A stretch of 55,937 bases of DNA from Sediminibacterium ginsengisoli (GTDB lineage: Bacteria > Bacteroidota > Bacteroidia > Chitinophagales > Chitinophagaceae), in assembly GCA_945865545.1 (NCBI GenBank), contig CAMBEQ010000014.1:1-55937 (forward strand), written 5' to 3'. The notes beneath the pieces are model-generated. The model searched no databases, was not told the DNA's origin, and saw nothing but the letters and a program-made list of their open reading frames with translations. Every line of letters begins with the position of its first letter. Position 1 is the stretch's first letter. The position numbers were made by a program, and so were the translations under genes. This document shows positions 17,498 to 27,587 of this stretch, in pieces.

Positions 17498-17935
17498 CTA
17501 AATCTTAGAAATAATCACCCCTTCTAAACTTGTTTGGCGATCGCCTGGATTGATCAAAATATCAATCTTGTTTTTATATCTCTTATTCATCAAATCATGA
17601 ATAAACCAAATGCCATTAAAAACGCCTGCATTGGTTAATTTTACTTTATCACCGAAAGAAAATAATTTTTTTAAGTCTCTACTAACAGCAATTACTCTAT
17701 GTTTTTTTGGATTCAAGCTATCTAATTTAAAACCACTGGCTGTTATAAGTGGTGTGCTATCCGTTTCGGCAGTGTCTGTTTTATAAGTGGTTAATGAAAC
17801 CTTATTCATAGACTTTAAAACAAATGGGTATTTCATCGCAATAGCCCTTGTTTTGTCTCCAGGTTTTAGTATAAAATAAGCCCCCACAATAAAAAATAGG
17901 GCAATTCCAAGTCCAACGTACTTATTATATTTCAT
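17498..17935 (-). CDS. Membrane-anchored 3D-domain-like protein
   Basis: A 145-aa protein. Residues 8-24 (LGIALFFIVGAYFILKP region) form one transmembrane or uncleaved signal segment. The remainder resembles a small double-psi beta-barrel of the 3D type: LITASGFKLDSLNP, HRVIAVSRDLKKLFSFGDKV, NGIWFIHDLMNKRYKNKIDIL. In known relatives this fold occurs in cell-wall lytic and RlpA/MltA-like proteins and uses conserved Asp residues, here in IHDLMN and KIDIL. The likely location is the periplasmic face of the inner membrane. It starts 27 bp after the Lrp-type gene on the same strand and may be in its operon. Function is unproven. Confidence 0.6.
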   Translation of the reverse strand: MKYNKYVGLGIALFFIVGAYFILKPGDKTRAIAMKYPFVLKSMNKVSLTTYKTDTAETDSTPLITASGFKLDSLNPKKHRVIAVSRDLKKLFSFGDKVKLTNAGVFNGIWFIHDLMNKRYKNKIDILINPGDRQTSLEGVIISKI

Positions 17936-17962
17936 AATGAGCCTTTGATTGGTTTGTGATAA

Positions 17963-18469
17963 TTATACTATTAAATGGGTTTGTTTGACTATGCCCATGA
18001 TAAAAACGCTTTGTACCTGACTTATATTGTCGGCCTGGCTTAATTTGTTTACGTGGAAATTGTAATAACTGTTCATATCCTCGGTTACAATCTTCAACAT
18101 AAAGTCAAATTCCCCCGAAATACTATAACATTCCACTACATCGGGCAACTCATTAATGAGTTTAATAAACTGTCCCCCCGATTGCTTACTGTGTTGATTC
18201 AGAGAGACATAGCAAATTACCATCAAGCCCTTCTTCACTTTTGTGCCATCAATTAAAGTAGCATATTGCTTAATCACCCCATTGGCCTCTAACCTTTTTA
18301 TACGCTCATGTACCGGCGTGGTGCTCAAATGAATTTGGTCGGCAATTTCTTTTACTGTGATCCTGGCATTGTCTTGTAAAAGACGCAAAATGGCTAAATC
18401 CTTCTCGTCTAATGAAATGGATTGTTGTGTGATAGCCGAATCTACTAATGGAGTACTATTTTTCATCAT
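17963..18469 (-). CDS. Lrp/AsnC family transcriptional regulator
   Basis: A 168-aa regulator. The N-terminal winged helix-turn-helix is seen at residues about 21-70 (LDEKDLAILRLLQDNARITVKEIADQI split over the recognition helix HLSTTPVHERIKRLE). The C-terminal ligand-binding RAM/AsnC domain includes VVECYSISGEFDFMLKIV and the closing QVQSVFIMGIVKQT. Members sense amino acids or related metabolites and form octameric DNA-wrapping discs. The gene is divergent from ahcY; starts are 112 bp apart and share one AT-rich spacer, so control of methionine-cycle flux or autoregulation is possible but not shown. Two Met codons (18469, 18466) are candidates for the start. Confidence 0.9.
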   Translation of the reverse strand: MMKNSTPLVDSAITQQSISLDEKDLAILRLLQDNARITVKEIADQIHLSTTPVHERIKRLEANGVIKQYATLIDGTKVKKGLMVICYVSLNQHSKQSGGQFIKLINELPDVVECYSISGEFDFMLKIVTEDMNSYYNFHVNKLSQADNISQVQSVFIMGIVKQTHLIV

Positions 18470-18519
18470 TTTTTAGCATAAATAATCATAAAAATAGTAT
18501 ATAATAGCTGAAAATCCTA

Positions 18520-18536
18520 AAAATATCAAATATTTT
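18520..18536. promoter_or_regulatory. AT-rich inverted repeat in lrp-like/ahcY spacer
   Basis: AAAATAT-CAA-ATATTTT, a 7-3-7 inverted repeat, sits in the divergent spacer 20 bp upstream of the ahcY -7 element. Lrp-family proteins bind AT-rich palindromes, so it is a candidate operator for the adjacent regulator. In such AT-rich DNA it could also occur by chance. Confidence 0.35.
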
Positions 18537-18555
18537 ATTATTTTATCCTATTGAC

Positions 18556-18563
18556 TACCTTTG
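18556..18563 (+). promoter_or_regulatory. -7 promoter element of ahcY
   Basis: TACCTTTG matches the Bacteroidota TAnnTTTG -7 consensus exactly and lies 18 bp upstream of the ahcY ATG, implying a leader of only about a dozen bases. The -33 position holds TTTT (18533-18536) instead of TTTG. Confidence 0.6.
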
Positions 18564-18581
18564 CCCCCTAAACAAAATAAC

Positions 18582-19904
18582 ATGTCTAACTTACAAAACA
18601 TCGATTTTAGCCTACCTTATAAAGTAGCCGATATCACATTAGCAGATTGGGGTCGTAAAGAAATTCGTTTAGCCGAAGCAGAAATGCCAGGTTTAATGAG
18701 CATTCGTAGCGAATATGGACCAAGCCAACCTTTAAAAGGAGCTCGTATTGCGGGTTGCTTACACATGACTATTCAAACTGCTGTATTAATTGAAACATTA
18801 ACTGCATTAGGAGCGGAAGTAAAATGGAGCTCTTGTAATATATTCTCTACACAAGATCAAGCCGCTGCTGCCATCGCCGCAACAGGTGTGGGTGTATTTG
18901 CTTGGAAAGGTCAATCTATTGAAGAAGGCGACTGGTGTATTGAGCAAACTTTATTCTTTGGTGGTGCAGACCGTCCTTTGAATATGATTTTAGATGATGG
19001 TGGTGATTTAACCAATATGGTATTAGATAAATACCCTCAGTTTGTTGCAGGTATAAAAGGATTAAGTGAAGAAACAACAACTGGTGTACACCGTTTATAT
19101 GAGCGTATGGCTAAAGGTACTTTACCAATGCCAGCGATTAACGTAAACGATTCTGTTACAAAATCTAAGTTTGATAATAAATATGGTTGTCAAGAATCAT
19201 TAGTTGATGCGATTCGTCGTGCGACTGATGTAATGATGGCTGGTAAGGTAGCAGTAGTTGGTTCATACGGTGACGTAGGAAAAGGATCTGCCGCATCTCT
19301 TCGTGGTGCTGGTTGTCGTGTAATGGTAACTGAGATTGATCCTATCTGTGCTTTGCAAGCAGCTATGGATGGATTTGAAGTAAGAAAAATGATTGACGCA
19401 GTAAAAGAAGCAGACATCATTGTTACTGCTTCTGGTTGTCGTGATTTGATCAACGAAAAACATTTTAGATCAATGAAAGACAAAGCGATTGTTTGTAATA
19501 TTGGTCACTTTGATATTGAAATTGATATGGCTTGGTTAAATAAAAACTATGGTCATACAAAAGATACCATCAAACCACAAGTTGATTTATACAATATCGA
19601 TGGAAAAGATGTTATCATTTTAGCTGAAGGCCGTTTAGTAAACTTAGGTTGTGCAACTGGTCACCCTAGCTTTGTAATGAGTAACTCTTTCTCTAACCAA
19701 ACTTTAGCGCAAATAGAATTATGGACTAACCATAAGAACTATGAAAATAAAGTATACGTTTTACCTAAACATTTAGATGAGAAGGTAGCTCGTTTACACT
19801 TAGCTAAAGTAGGTGCTGAATTAGACGAATTAACAACTGAGCAAGCTGCTTATTTAGGTATACCTAAAGCAGGACCGTTCAAGTCTGACGCCTACAGATA
19901 CTAA
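18582..19904 (+). CDS. ahcY: Adenosylhomocysteinase
   Basis: A 440-aa S-adenosylhomocysteine hydrolase, which splits SAH into adenosine and homocysteine using bound NAD and so relieves product inhibition of methyltransferases. The NAD motif [20 protein letters not shown] lies near residue 226. [29 protein letters not shown] and the C-terminal KSDAYRY close match the family. The ATG at 18582 is chosen; an in-frame TTG 21 bp earlier overlaps the promoter element and would add seven non-conserved residues. A strong terminator follows. The base composition and codon use are richer in GC than the flanks, as expected of a highly expressed gene. Confidence 0.96.
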   Translation: MSNLQNIDFSLPYKVADITLADWGRKEIRLAEAEMPGLMSIRSEYGPSQPLKGARIAGCLHMTIQTAVLIETLTALGAEVKWSSCNIFSTQDQAAAAIAATGVGVFAWKGQSIEEGDWCIEQTLFFGGADRPLNMILDDGGDLTNMVLDKYPQFVAGIKGLSEETTTGVHRLYERMAKGTLPMPAINVNDSVTKSKFDNKYGCQESLVDAIRRATDVMMAGKVAVVGSYGDVGKGSAASLRGAGCRVMVTEIDPICALQAAMDGFEVRKMIDAVKEADIIVTASGCRDLINEKHFRSMKDKAIVCNIGHFDIEIDMAWLNKNYGHTKDTIKPQVDLYNIDGKDVIILAEGRLVNLGCATGHPSFVMSNSFSNQTLAQIELWTNHKNYENKVYVLPKHLDEKVARLHLAKVGAELDELTTEQAAYLGIPKAGPFKSDAYRY

Positions 19905-19928
19905 ATTGAAATAATTCAAAATTCCCCT

Positions 19929-19960
19929 AGCCGTCCCGAGTAATCAGGGCGGCTTTTTTA
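19929..19960 (+). terminator. Rho-independent terminator of ahcY
   Basis: An 8-bp stem, AGCCGTCC pairing with GGGCGGCT with one G-T pair, has an 11-base loop and is followed by TTTTTTA. It begins 25 bp after the ahcY stop. Confidence 0.8.
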
Positions 19961-20153
19961 TGCAGGAATATTTTAAGTACCTTTAATCTAATTATTTAGA
20001 CTAGGTTATTCTGCACAAATAGAAAGAACAGTCCAATTTCTACACATTTTATATTTACAATCAATAAAATTATAAAATATACAAGTTATTATTAATTGAA
20101 CGAAGCTTACACTGCACAAAACAAATAGATAAGAGCACTTATATCCAACCCAA

Positions 20154-21998
20154 ATGAATCACTTACTTTATAAATGCTTATTGACTCCCCTATTATTTTG
20201 TTTTAGTTTAATTGCGGGGGCGCAATTGAAAAGAATTGATAAAAATATTGCTTTATCCAAAGACACAGGTACTTTACAAAAAATTATAAAAATTTTCAAA
20301 GGCAAACCAAATTCTTTAATAGACTCCACTAATATTGCCATTAGCAGGTATATGAAATCGGTAGCTAGCTTTGAAGGTAAAATAATTCATAGTATTCAAA
20401 TTGACCAAAAACATTTTGGATCCAGCATCAACAATACTAATAAAACAAAAAATGACGCCCTAACCAAAATCGCTGACAAACTTCACAATCAAACCAATGA
20501 GCATATTATAAGAAAAAATTTATTTATTCATGAGCATGAGCTTTTAGACCCTATGACCATTGCTTACAATGAAAAGTGGTTAAGAGATTTACCCTATATC
20601 CAAGATGCCCGAATACTAGCATCTCCCTCTTTAGCAGATACGAATCAAGTTGATTTGTATATTGTTACCAAAGACATCTTCCCTTTTGGAGGAAGCTTTG
20701 AAATAAGAAATGAAAATTCTTATAAAGCTACCTTTAGTACTGAAAATGCCAATGATGGGGGTAACTCATTTAAAATTAGCCACAACTTTGATAATAGTAG
20801 AGAAATTAAAACTGGCTGGGGTTTTGACTACATCAACAGAAATTTTCAAGGAAGTTTTACAGATATTTCATTAGGGGCTAAATCTTTTTCACCCAATGAA
20901 GCCAATGGCGATTTATCTGCCTCTGTAATTTATTTGAAAGGCAATAGACCTTTACTTACACCAAAAAGTAAGTGGATTTGGGGGTTCGAATGGAACAATT
21001 CAAGTAATGAAAATGTATTCCCAAGCAAGTGGTCTGATTCTTTATATAACAGCACCTTCAATTACGACTTGAAGCATTTTGATGCTTGGATTGGTTATCA
21101 AATATTTAGCAGAAATCAATCTTTTGAAAGTAATCATCCGCATTATTTTATTCAATTGCGTTATTTAGAAAATATTTATAAACAAAGGCCATTAGATTAT
21201 TTATCCCAAATTGATAAAAACTATCAAAATATTGAAGCCTTCTTAAGTTCATTTACTCTATTCAAGCAAAAAATTATTCGAACGCAATATTTATATGGCT
21301 TTGGCAGAAATGAAGATTTACCCACTGGAAAATCCTTGGTCATTACCACAGGCCAATATATAAGAGAAAAAACGCCCCTCCCTTATTTAGGCATTCAATT
21401 GGAAACTTATAAATTACTTCCTAATGAAAGCTTTAGGCATATTAATATAAGTAGCGGAGCAAGTTATGAAAATCAACAACTTCAAGATGTGCGTTTCTTA
21501 GCCAGCTTAGAACAAATAAGCAAGCTTCATTATTTAGAAAGTGGATACAAGTACCGATTTATTTTAAATTTAAGTTTTGCAGAAACGCTTAAAAATAAAT
21601 TCAATGAAGCCTTACTCATTAATAGTAATTATGGCATTCCACAATTAAATAAAGAACGTATTTATGGGGGTACCCGAATTAGCGCTAACTGGGAATCGGT
21701 TTGGTACAATTCAAGGTCTTTTTTTGGATTCAGAACCTCCCCTTTTGCTTTTGGGAATATCACTTATCTTAGAACAGTGGGCAGTCCCATACGATCAGGT
21801 GATATTTATTCTTCTATTGGAACAGGGATGCGGGTGAGAAATGAATACCTAATTTTTGGCACCGTAGAGTTAAAAGGATATTATTTTCCTAGAACCAATA
21901 ATCTTATTAGTCCATGGAATATAAGTTTACTCACCAACATAAGATATAAATACAACTCAAGTATTATTAGCAAGCCCGATTTTGTTCAAATAAATTAA
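20154..21998 (+). CDS. Omp85/BamA-TamA-like outer membrane protein
   Basis: A 614-aa secreted protein. A signal peptide covers about residues 1-22 (LLFCFSLIAG-AQ). Residues about 50-170 look like POTRA modules: EGKIIHSIQIDQKHFGS, NLFIHEHELLDPMTIAYNEKWL-like and DTNQVDLYIVTKDIFPF, the last being the typical end of a POTRA before the barrel. The remaining 430 residues alternate polar and aromatic residues with many short beta strands, as in a 16-strand Omp85 barrel (ISAGTGMRVRN-like and GTVELKGYYF near the end). The barrel ends in QIN, not the usual aromatic residue. Shorter than canonical BamA, so a TamA-like or lineage-specific transporter is likely. Cargo is unknown. Confidence 0.7.
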   Translation: MNHLLYKCLLTPLLFCFSLIAGAQLKRIDKNIALSKDTGTLQKIIKIFKGKPNSLIDSTNIAISRYMKSVASFEGKIIHSIQIDQKHFGSSINNTNKTKNDALTKIADKLHNQTNEHIIRKNLFIHEHELLDPMTIAYNEKWLRDLPYIQDARILASPSLADTNQVDLYIVTKDIFPFGGSFEIRNENSYKATFSTENANDGGNSFKISHNFDNSREIKTGWGFDYINRNFQGSFTDISLGAKSFSPNEANGDLSASVIYLKGNRPLLTPKSKWIWGFEWNNSSNENVFPSKWSDSLYNSTFNYDLKHFDAWIGYQIFSRNQSFESNHPHYFIQLRYLENIYKQRPLDYLSQIDKNYQNIEAFLSSFTLFKQKIIRTQYLYGFGRNEDLPTGKSLVITTGQYIREKTPLPYLGIQLETYKLLPNESFRHINISSGASYENQQLQDVRFLASLEQISKLHYLESGYKYRFILNLSFAETLKNKFNEALLINSNYGIPQLNKERIYGGTRISANWESVWYNSRSFFGFRTSPFAFGNITYLRTVGSPIRSGDIYSSIGTGMRVRNEYLIFGTVELKGYYFPRTNNLISPWNISLLTNIRYKYNSSIISKPDFVQIN

Positions 21999-22037
21999 AT
22001 TTACTCAACTTTTCGAACCCCTATTTGTTATAGATAT

Positions 22038-22832
22038 ATGGTTATAGCCTATAATTTTTTAGCAAGCTGGCAATTATTCCCAGAAAAAAGCGAATTCGAA
22101 TACCAGCTAGTTCCCAAATCGGGAAATTACAAAATAGAAAGCGTTCAAAATGCGCATGCACTAAGCTTTAGTCATAATTGGGTCAATATTGAAAATGAAG
22201 CCTTTTATGCTCAATACAGTGTAATACCTAATGGAATAGCGCAAGATTTTGATAATCTTTTATTAGCCGACCAAGTCATAGCAGAGGTAAATAACGGCTC
22301 CTGCTTAACTGTTCAATTTAATAAAGACAATAAAGAAGTACTTAAAGTAGTACATGAAATATTGGCCAATGGATTTTTAAAAGTAACCCAATTGGGATTT
22401 AAAGAAAATGGAGACCCTTTTAAAAATATAGAAATATACCATAAACAATTAAGTGTGCTCCCTTATGCTTCCTCTGCAGGTAGCGTGGCTATTAGGCCCA
22501 CCAAAGAAGGAGTAATAAAACACAAGGCCTTATCTGCCATGGAGGATCAAACCAATATGCAGTTGAATCAAATTAAAGAGCAAATTGAATTATTAGCAAG
22601 GCAAGCACAAGAAATTAGAAAGCGTAAAGAATTAAGTTTAATGATTTATGAAGCTAAAATAACTTTCAAACCACAAATTGGGCAAGTATACCATGTGTAT
22701 GAAAAAACAGATGGGTCACATGTGCTTTCTTTAGTAGCTCCTAGTGAATGGGGCGGCGGCTCCGGACCTTTTGCCGGTTTTATTGCAACCGTAAAATTAT
22801 TAGCCGACCATACTTGGATTGAAGTTGCTTAG
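22038..22832 (+). CDS. DUF2452 domain-containing protein
   Basis: A 264-aa cytoplasmic protein; no signal peptide. The C-terminal half, from about residue 138, matches DUF2452 as I know it: LPYASSAGSVAI, KHKALSAMEDQTNMQL, an amphipathic helix rich in Gln/Glu (IKEQIELLARQAQEI), and the end VKLLADHTWIEV. The first 135 residues are beta-rich without a family I recognise (QLVPKSGNYKIESVQ, ALSFSHNWVNIE) and may be a separate domain fused on. DUF2452 is common in Bacteroidota and has no known function. It stands 39 bp after the Omp85-like gene on the same strand and may be cotranscribed. Confidence 0.72.
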   Translation: MVIAYNFLASWQLFPEKSEFEYQLVPKSGNYKIESVQNAHALSFSHNWVNIENEAFYAQYSVIPNGIAQDFDNLLLADQVIAEVNNGSCLTVQFNKDNKEVLKVVHEILANGFLKVTQLGFKENGDPFKNIEIYHKQLSVLPYASSAGSVAIRPTKEGVIKHKALSAMEDQTNMQLNQIKEQIELLARQAQEIRKRKELSLMIYEAKITFKPQIGQVYHVYEKTDGSHVLSLVAPSEWGGGSGPFAGFIATVKLLADHTWIEVA

Positions 22833-22910
22833 CATTAATTGCTAGGTAGGTAAAATGGTATCACAGAAATTATAGTAGTAGGTAGTAGGTAATAGTATAT
22901 ACTACAAGTA

Positions 22911-24749
22911 CTAATAACCGTACTTAGCTAAAATAGTATCTACCTTTTTTTCAACAGTGGCATCTTTTACAACAGCAGGTGAATGATGCTTTTTAATTGT
23001 GGCATCAAAAATTAAAGGCCCTTTACAACCCCAATGTTTATTAGAAATAAAACTATCTACCCCTTCCATATCTTTAGCAGGATTGGTTCTAGTAAAAGTA
23101 GCCCAAATGAAATTATTATATTCAGCCGCCATCCATGTAGCATCTTCTGTAATAATAAGCATCGCTACGCCTTCTTTTTCTAATAATATTTCTCCGCTGC
23201 CCTTTAAAATTTCTTGTAGTGAAGCAATAGAAACATTATTGGCATTTAAAGCGATCACCCCTGGCATAATTAATTGCGCATTGGCCTGTAATGCATTTAT
23301 TATTTCGGGAATGGATGTGGCTAAATTTCTTCGTACATCTCCATACGCCGCCAATACTAATTTAGAACCACTGTTTAAACCATCACCTGAATAATCCAAG
23401 GTATCCATGGTCGTGTTAGTATGAAAATGCAGGTCGGTTGAGAAGTCCATCCTGGATAAAATGTAATGTAAAAATTCAGGTACTTTATTGACATCCAATT
23501 TTAATTCTTCATTCCTACTTGTAGCCCCCTTTTTATTATTGGAAGCTTCCGCCGTAATCCAAATAAATTTGGCCAAGCTTAATTGGCCTGTTCCTAAAAT
23601 ATGATTGGCAATGGTTAAAATTTCTGCTGGTTTTTTATTTTCCAAATACGGCGTATACCTTTCACTACCTATGGCCAATAATAATGGATGTACCCCAGCG
23701 GCGTCCACTGCATGTACTTCTTTTAAACCCGGTATTTCATTGGATACCGCAGATCCAGTAATAGCATGTATCAATTGGCCAAAGCTAGTATCTTCTTGTG
23801 GCGGCCTACCTACCACCGTAAAAGCCCAAATTGCATTTTTTCTGGCATATACTTTATGCACCTTCATTACAGGGAATGGATGTTGCAAACTATAATAGCC
23901 TAAATGATCTCCAAATGGTCCTTCAGGTTTATTTTCTCCAGGATACACTTCTCCCGTAATAACAAAATCGGCATCGGTGCTCACACAAAATCCATCCACA
24001 TAAGTATACGCAAAACGTTTTCCAGCTAGCACGCCTGCAAAATTCATTTCACTCATTCCTTCCGGAAGCGGCATTACTGCAGCTACTGAATGAGCAGGAG
24101 GGCCACCAATAAAACAACTTACTTTTAAGGGCAACCCTTTATTGTTGGCTTTGGTTTGATGTACCCCAATACCACGATGCAATTGATAATGCAACCCAAT
24201 TTCTTTATTTAAAATATAATCATTGCCATTTAATTGAATACGGTACATGCCTAAATTAGAATTTCCAATTCCTGGCTTATCCGCATCTTCCGTATACACT
24301 TGAGGAAGGGTTACAAAAGCACCTCCATCCATTGGCCAATGATGAATCAATGGTAAATCACTAATATTTATCTCTTCAAACAATACTGGCTTAGTCAATG
24401 GTAAATTATTAGGCAATGCATTAAATGCTGCGGGCAAAGCTGCTAAAGATTTAATGGGATTTTGAAGCGCCGCTAATGGATTAATTTTTATATCAATCAA
24501 TTGTTTAACGGCAGGAAGCGTATCTCTAAAAATAAATTCACTACGTTCTAAAGTTCCAAAAATATTAGAAGCTGCACGAAATTTTGATCCCTTCACTTTT
24601 TCAAATAAAATAGCAGGACCTTTTTGTTCAAAAATGCGCAAATGTATTGCTGCCATTTCTAAATAAGGGTCCACTTCTTCTTTAATACGTAAAAGCTGCC
24701 CGGTCCGCTCTAAATCCAATAAACAAGCCTCTAAACTAGAATAAGCCAT
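22911..24749 (-). CDS. UbiD family decarboxylase, probably for menaquinone
   Basis: A 612-aa UbiD-type decarboxylase, a family that uses prenylated FMN to remove aromatic carboxylates. Signature stretches are [18 protein letters not shown] near residue 290, [17 protein letters not shown], and [20 protein letters not shown] near the N terminus. The length fits the Bacteroidota group annotated as menaquinone biosynthesis decarboxylase, and MqnA is present in the same window, so a late futalosine-pathway decarboxylation (MqnL-like) is the likely role. The true start is the ATG at 24749 ([10 protein letters not shown]); a longer frame back to 24911 runs into the divergent pdxJ gene and is rejected. 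Only 40 bp separate the two divergent starts. Confidence 0.85.
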   Translation of the reverse strand: MAYSSLEACLLDLERTGQLLRIKEEVDPYLEMAAIHLRIFEQKGPAILFEKVKGSKFRAASNIFGTLERSEFIFRDTLPAVKQLIDIKINPLAALQNPIKSLAALPAAFNALPNNLPLTKPVLFEEINISDLPLIHHWPMDGGAFVTLPQVYTEDADKPGIGNSNLGMYRIQLNGNDYILNKEIGLHYQLHRGIGVHQTKANNKGLPLKVSCFIGGPPAHSVAAVMPLPEGMSEMNFAGVLAGKRFAYTYVDGFCVSTDADFVITGEVYPGENKPEGPFGDHLGYYSLQHPFPVMKVHKVYARKNAIWAFTVVGRPPQEDTSFGQLIHAITGSAVSNEIPGLKEVHAVDAAGVHPLLLAIGSERYTPYLENKKPAEILTIANHILGTGQLSLAKFIWITAEASNNKKGATSRNEELKLDVNKVPEFLHYILSRMDFSTDLHFHTNTTMDTLDYSGDGLNSGSKLVLAAYGDVRRNLATSIPEIINALQANAQLIMPGVIALNANNVSIASLQEILKGSGEILLEKEGVAMLIITEDATWMAAEYNNFIWATFTRTNPAKDMEGVDSFISNKHWGCKGPLIFDATIKKHHSPAVVKDATVEKKVDTILAKYGY

Positions 24750-24789
24750 TCTCTTATATTTGAGATACAAAAATAACTTAAATTCGCCT

Positions 24790-25521
24790 ATGACTCGTTT
24801 AAGTGTAAACATAAATAAGATTGCTACTTTAAGAAATAGCCGTGGTGGCAATAACCCCAATTTAGTGCAGGTGGCCAAGGATTGTGAGCGGTTTGGCGCC
24901 GAGGGGATCACTGTTCACCCACGTCCCGACGAAAGACATATTCGCTACCAAGATGTTTACGATTTAAGCGCTATAGTGACCACAGAGTTCAACATTGAAG
25001 GCAACCCCAAGGAAGAAAAATTTGTACAATTGGTATTAGCCAATAAGCCACATCAAGTTACTTTAGTTCCCGATACATTAGGACAATTAACAAGCGACCA
25101 TGGTTGGGATACGATTAAAGAACAATCTTATTTACATAATATTATTACTGTTTTTAAAAATGCGGGGATTCGAGTTTCTATTTTCGTGGACCCAAATGAA
25201 AAAATGGTAGAAGCCGCAGCAAGCACTGGAACAGATCGTATTGAATTGTACACAGAAATGTATGCCACCCAATTTGCTGCAGGCAAAAAAGAATTAGCCA
25301 TTGCCCCCTATATTGCGGCTGCCAAATTAGCCAAAAAAATAGGACTCGGTATTAATGCAGGACATGATTTAGACAGAATTAATTTGCCTTATTTAGTGCA
25401 CCAAATTCCTTTTATTGATGAAGTAAGTATTGGTCACGCCTTAATTAGCGAAGCAATTTATTTAGGATTAGAAAATACCATTCAGTTATATAAAAGAGCG
25501 CTGATCACTAATTCTTTATAA
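24790..25521 (+). CDS. pdxJ: Pyridoxine 5'-phosphate synthase
   Basis: A 243-aa TIM-barrel enzyme that condenses 1-deoxyxylulose 5-phosphate with 3-amino-2-oxopropyl phosphate to give pyridoxine 5'-phosphate. Diagnostic motifs are [17 protein letters not shown] at the N terminus, [37 protein letters not shown] and the C-terminal [15 protein letters not shown]. The ATG at 24790 is chosen because it starts at MTRLSVNIN; a longer frame from 24760 overlaps the opposite promoter region. It is divergent from the UbiD gene. Confidence 0.95.
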   Translation: MTRLSVNINKIATLRNSRGGNNPNLVQVAKDCERFGAEGITVHPRPDERHIRYQDVYDLSAIVTTEFNIEGNPKEEKFVQLVLANKPHQVTLVPDTLGQLTSDHGWDTIKEQSYLHNIITVFKNAGIRVSIFVDPNEKMVEAAASTGTDRIELYTEMYATQFAAGKKELAIAPYIAAAKLAKKIGLGINAGHDLDRINLPYLVHQIPFIDEVSIGHALISEAIYLGLENTIQLYKRALITNSL

Positions 25522-25586
25522 ATACATAAAAAAAGAGCCTCATCATAGAAATACAATATTGCTATTTAAATTATTAAAAAAGATAC

Positions 25587-26930
25587 ATGAGATTCAAAAA
25601 AATAGTTGCTTTTATTTTATTAACATTATCCATTCTTTCAATAAGTAATAGTAAAGCGCAAGAAAAATTTGGCCCCACCCCTTCTGCGCAACAATTGGCA
25701 TGGCAGGAGAAAGAGTTTTATTTATTTATGCATTTTGGACCCAATACTTTTACCAATTTAGAGTGGGGAAAAGGCAGTGAAGATCCTAATGTATTTAACC
25801 CTACACAAATAGATTGTAATCAATGGGCCCGTATCGCCAAGGCATCAGGTGCCAAAGGAATAATTATTACGGCTAAACATCATGATGGCTTTTGTTTATG
25901 GCCTAGTAAATTTAGTACGCATACGGTAAGAGAAAGCAAGTGGATGAATGGAAAAGGTGACGTCATTAAAATGTTATCAGAAGCTTGTAAGAAAGCGGGT
26001 ATTGAAATGGGTGTTTATATTTCACCATGGGACAGAAACCATCCTAAATATGGCACACCTGCTTATAATGACATTTACATTCAAACCATGAAAGAATTAT
26101 TGACTGGTTATGGTAAATTTTTTGAATTGTGGTGGGATGGAGCCAATGGCGAAGGAGCTAATGGAAAAAAACAAGTGTATGATTTCAAACGCTTCCAAGA
26201 TTCTGCATTGGCCTATCAATCTCATTTAGTCATTTTTAGTGATATTGGTCCGCATATTCGTTGGATTGGAAATGAAGATGGAATTATTAATGAAACCAAT
26301 TGGAACTTATTAGATACTGCTGGATTTAAAAGAGGAGAAGGTGCTCCACCAACAGATACTTTAAATACAGGTAATTATAATGGTAAAGTATGGATTCCTG
26401 GTGAAGCAGATGTATCTATTCGAAAAGGATGGTTTTACCATGAAGAAGAAGATAATACCGTTAAAACGGACAAACAACTATTTAACTTGTATTTAAAAAA
26501 TGTAGGCAGAGGTGGTAATTTTTTATTGAATGTTCCACCCAACCGTAAAGGATTAATTTCCCCTGCAGATTCCGCTTCATTGATGGATTTTAAAAAAATG
26601 CGTGATGCTGCATTTAAAACCAATGTTTTTAAAAACGCCACTATTAAAAATCATGGCAATGAAATGGAGATTTGTTTAAACCAAGCGGCCACTTTTAATA
26701 CCTTACAATTGCAAGAACAAATTAAATATGGACAAAGAGTCATTAGCTTTGAAATTCAAGTAGGAGATAATGAAAGTAGTTTAAAAAAGATTGCTTACAG
26801 CAGTACTATTGGACGAAAAAAAATAATCCAATTCCCTACGGTGACAGCTAAATGCATTAAAGTGAAAATCACAGCCGCTAAGGCCACTCCAGTATTGGGC
26901 GCCATAGCGGCTTATTTAATAAAGGAATAA
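25587..26930 (+). CDS. Secreted alpha-L-fucosidase, GH29
   Basis: A 447-aa GH29 enzyme. Residues 1-24 form a signal peptide ending in SNSKAQ. The catalytic domain starts with PTPSAQQLAWQEKEFYLFMHFGPNTF. AKHHDGFCLWPSKFS is the family substrate-site block, and FELWWDGANGEG near residue 185 carries the expected catalytic Asp nucleophile. A conserved LLNVPPNRKGLI segment closes the barrel and is followed by a roughly 100-residue beta domain. GH29 enzymes release terminal L-fucose from plant, algal or host glycans. The gene is 65 bp downstream of pdxJ with no SusC/SusD pair nearby, so it is an isolated scavenging enzyme. Confidence 0.92.
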   Translation: MRFKKIVAFILLTLSILSISNSKAQEKFGPTPSAQQLAWQEKEFYLFMHFGPNTFTNLEWGKGSEDPNVFNPTQIDCNQWARIAKASGAKGIIITAKHHDGFCLWPSKFSTHTVRESKWMNGKGDVIKMLSEACKKAGIEMGVYISPWDRNHPKYGTPAYNDIYIQTMKELLTGYGKFFELWWDGANGEGANGKKQVYDFKRFQDSALAYQSHLVIFSDIGPHIRWIGNEDGIINETNWNLLDTAGFKRGEGAPPTDTLNTGNYNGKVWIPGEADVSIRKGWFYHEEEDNTVKTDKQLFNLYLKNVGRGGNFLLNVPPNRKGLISPADSASLMDFKKMRDAAFKTNVFKNATIKNHGNEMEICLNQAATFNTLQLQEQIKYGQRVISFEIQVGDNESSLKKIAYSSTIGRKKIIQFPTVTAKCIKVKITAAKATPVLGAIAAYLIKE

Positions 26931-27006
26931 GCAGCTAAAACATCCAATAAAAGAAAAATATTATTTAAAAATAGAAGTTTAAATTAACTTGCATCAAATT
27001 TCAATT

Positions 27007-27528
27007 ATGTCTACACCTGCATTAGTTGGTATTATAATGGGAAGCGATAGCGACTTAAACATCATGCAGGCAGCTGCAGATGCTTTAAAAACAATCAATA
27101 TCCCTTTTGAATTAACCATTGTTTCGGCACACCGTACCCCTGATCGTTTGGTAGACTATGCTAAAACAGCTCGTACAAGAGGCTTGAAAGTAATTATAGC
27201 AGGAGCAGGTGGCGCAGCTCATTTGCCTGGTATGGTTGCTTCACTCACTAGCTTGCCTGTTATTGGAGTTCCTATTAAATCGGCTAATTCGGCGGATGGA
27301 TGGGATAGCATATTATCCATATTGCAAATGCCAGGTGGCGTACCCGTAGCAACAGTCGCATTGAATGGTGCTAAAAATGCAGGCTTATTGGCTGCCCAAA
27401 TAATTGGAAGTTCGGATGCTAAAATTGGTGCTAGAATGGATGCTTACAAATTAAATTTAGAAGCGGAAGTAATGATTAAAGTAGAAAATATGAAAGCTAC
27501 TTGGAACAATGAATTTGATAAAAAGTAA
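27007..27528 (+). CDS. purE: N5-carboxyaminoimidazole ribonucleotide mutase
   Basis: A 173-aa PurE class I protein, converting N5-CAIR to CAIR in purine synthesis. The motifs [28 protein letters not shown] and [16 protein letters not shown] are intact and line the active site. The ATG at 27007 is used ([13 protein letters not shown]); a TTG 18 bp upstream is in frame but adds nothing conserved. purK is not adjacent here. The gene converges on bshC, with a small hairpin between them. Confidence 0.94.
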   Translation: MSTPALVGIIMGSDSDLNIMQAAADALKTINIPFELTIVSAHRTPDRLVDYAKTARTRGLKVIIAGAGGAAHLPGMVASLTSLPVIGVPIKSANSADGWDSILSILQMPGGVPVATVALNGAKNAGLLAAQIIGSSDAKIGARMDAYKLNLEAEVMIKVENMKATWNNEFDKK

Positions 27529-27550
27529 TTTAGCCCTATATTTTTATATC

Positions 27551-27574
27551 TAGTCCTAGCGTTTATTAGGACTA
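27551..27574. terminator. Hairpin between convergent purE and bshC
   Basis: TAGTCCTA and TAGGACTA form a perfect 8-bp stem with an 8-base loop in the 59-bp gap between two convergent stops. No strong T-run follows on either strand, so it may be a weak bidirectional terminator. Confidence 0.45.
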
Positions 27575-27587
27575 ATTTCGTCTTTGC

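Noticed and set aside
18470..18581. SAM or SAH riboswitch upstream of ahcY
   Set aside because: The -7 element is 18 bp before the start, leaving only a dozen leader bases, too short for an aptamer.
22859..22905. GTAG-rich repeat after the DUF2452 gene
   Set aside because: The repeated GTAGTAG units are short and irregular between convergent genes; no pairing or known element was found.
22911..24911. Longer 666-aa reading of the UbiD gene
   Set aside because: The first 54 residues are not conserved and overlap the divergent pdxJ coding region; the ATG at 24749 starts at the family N terminus.
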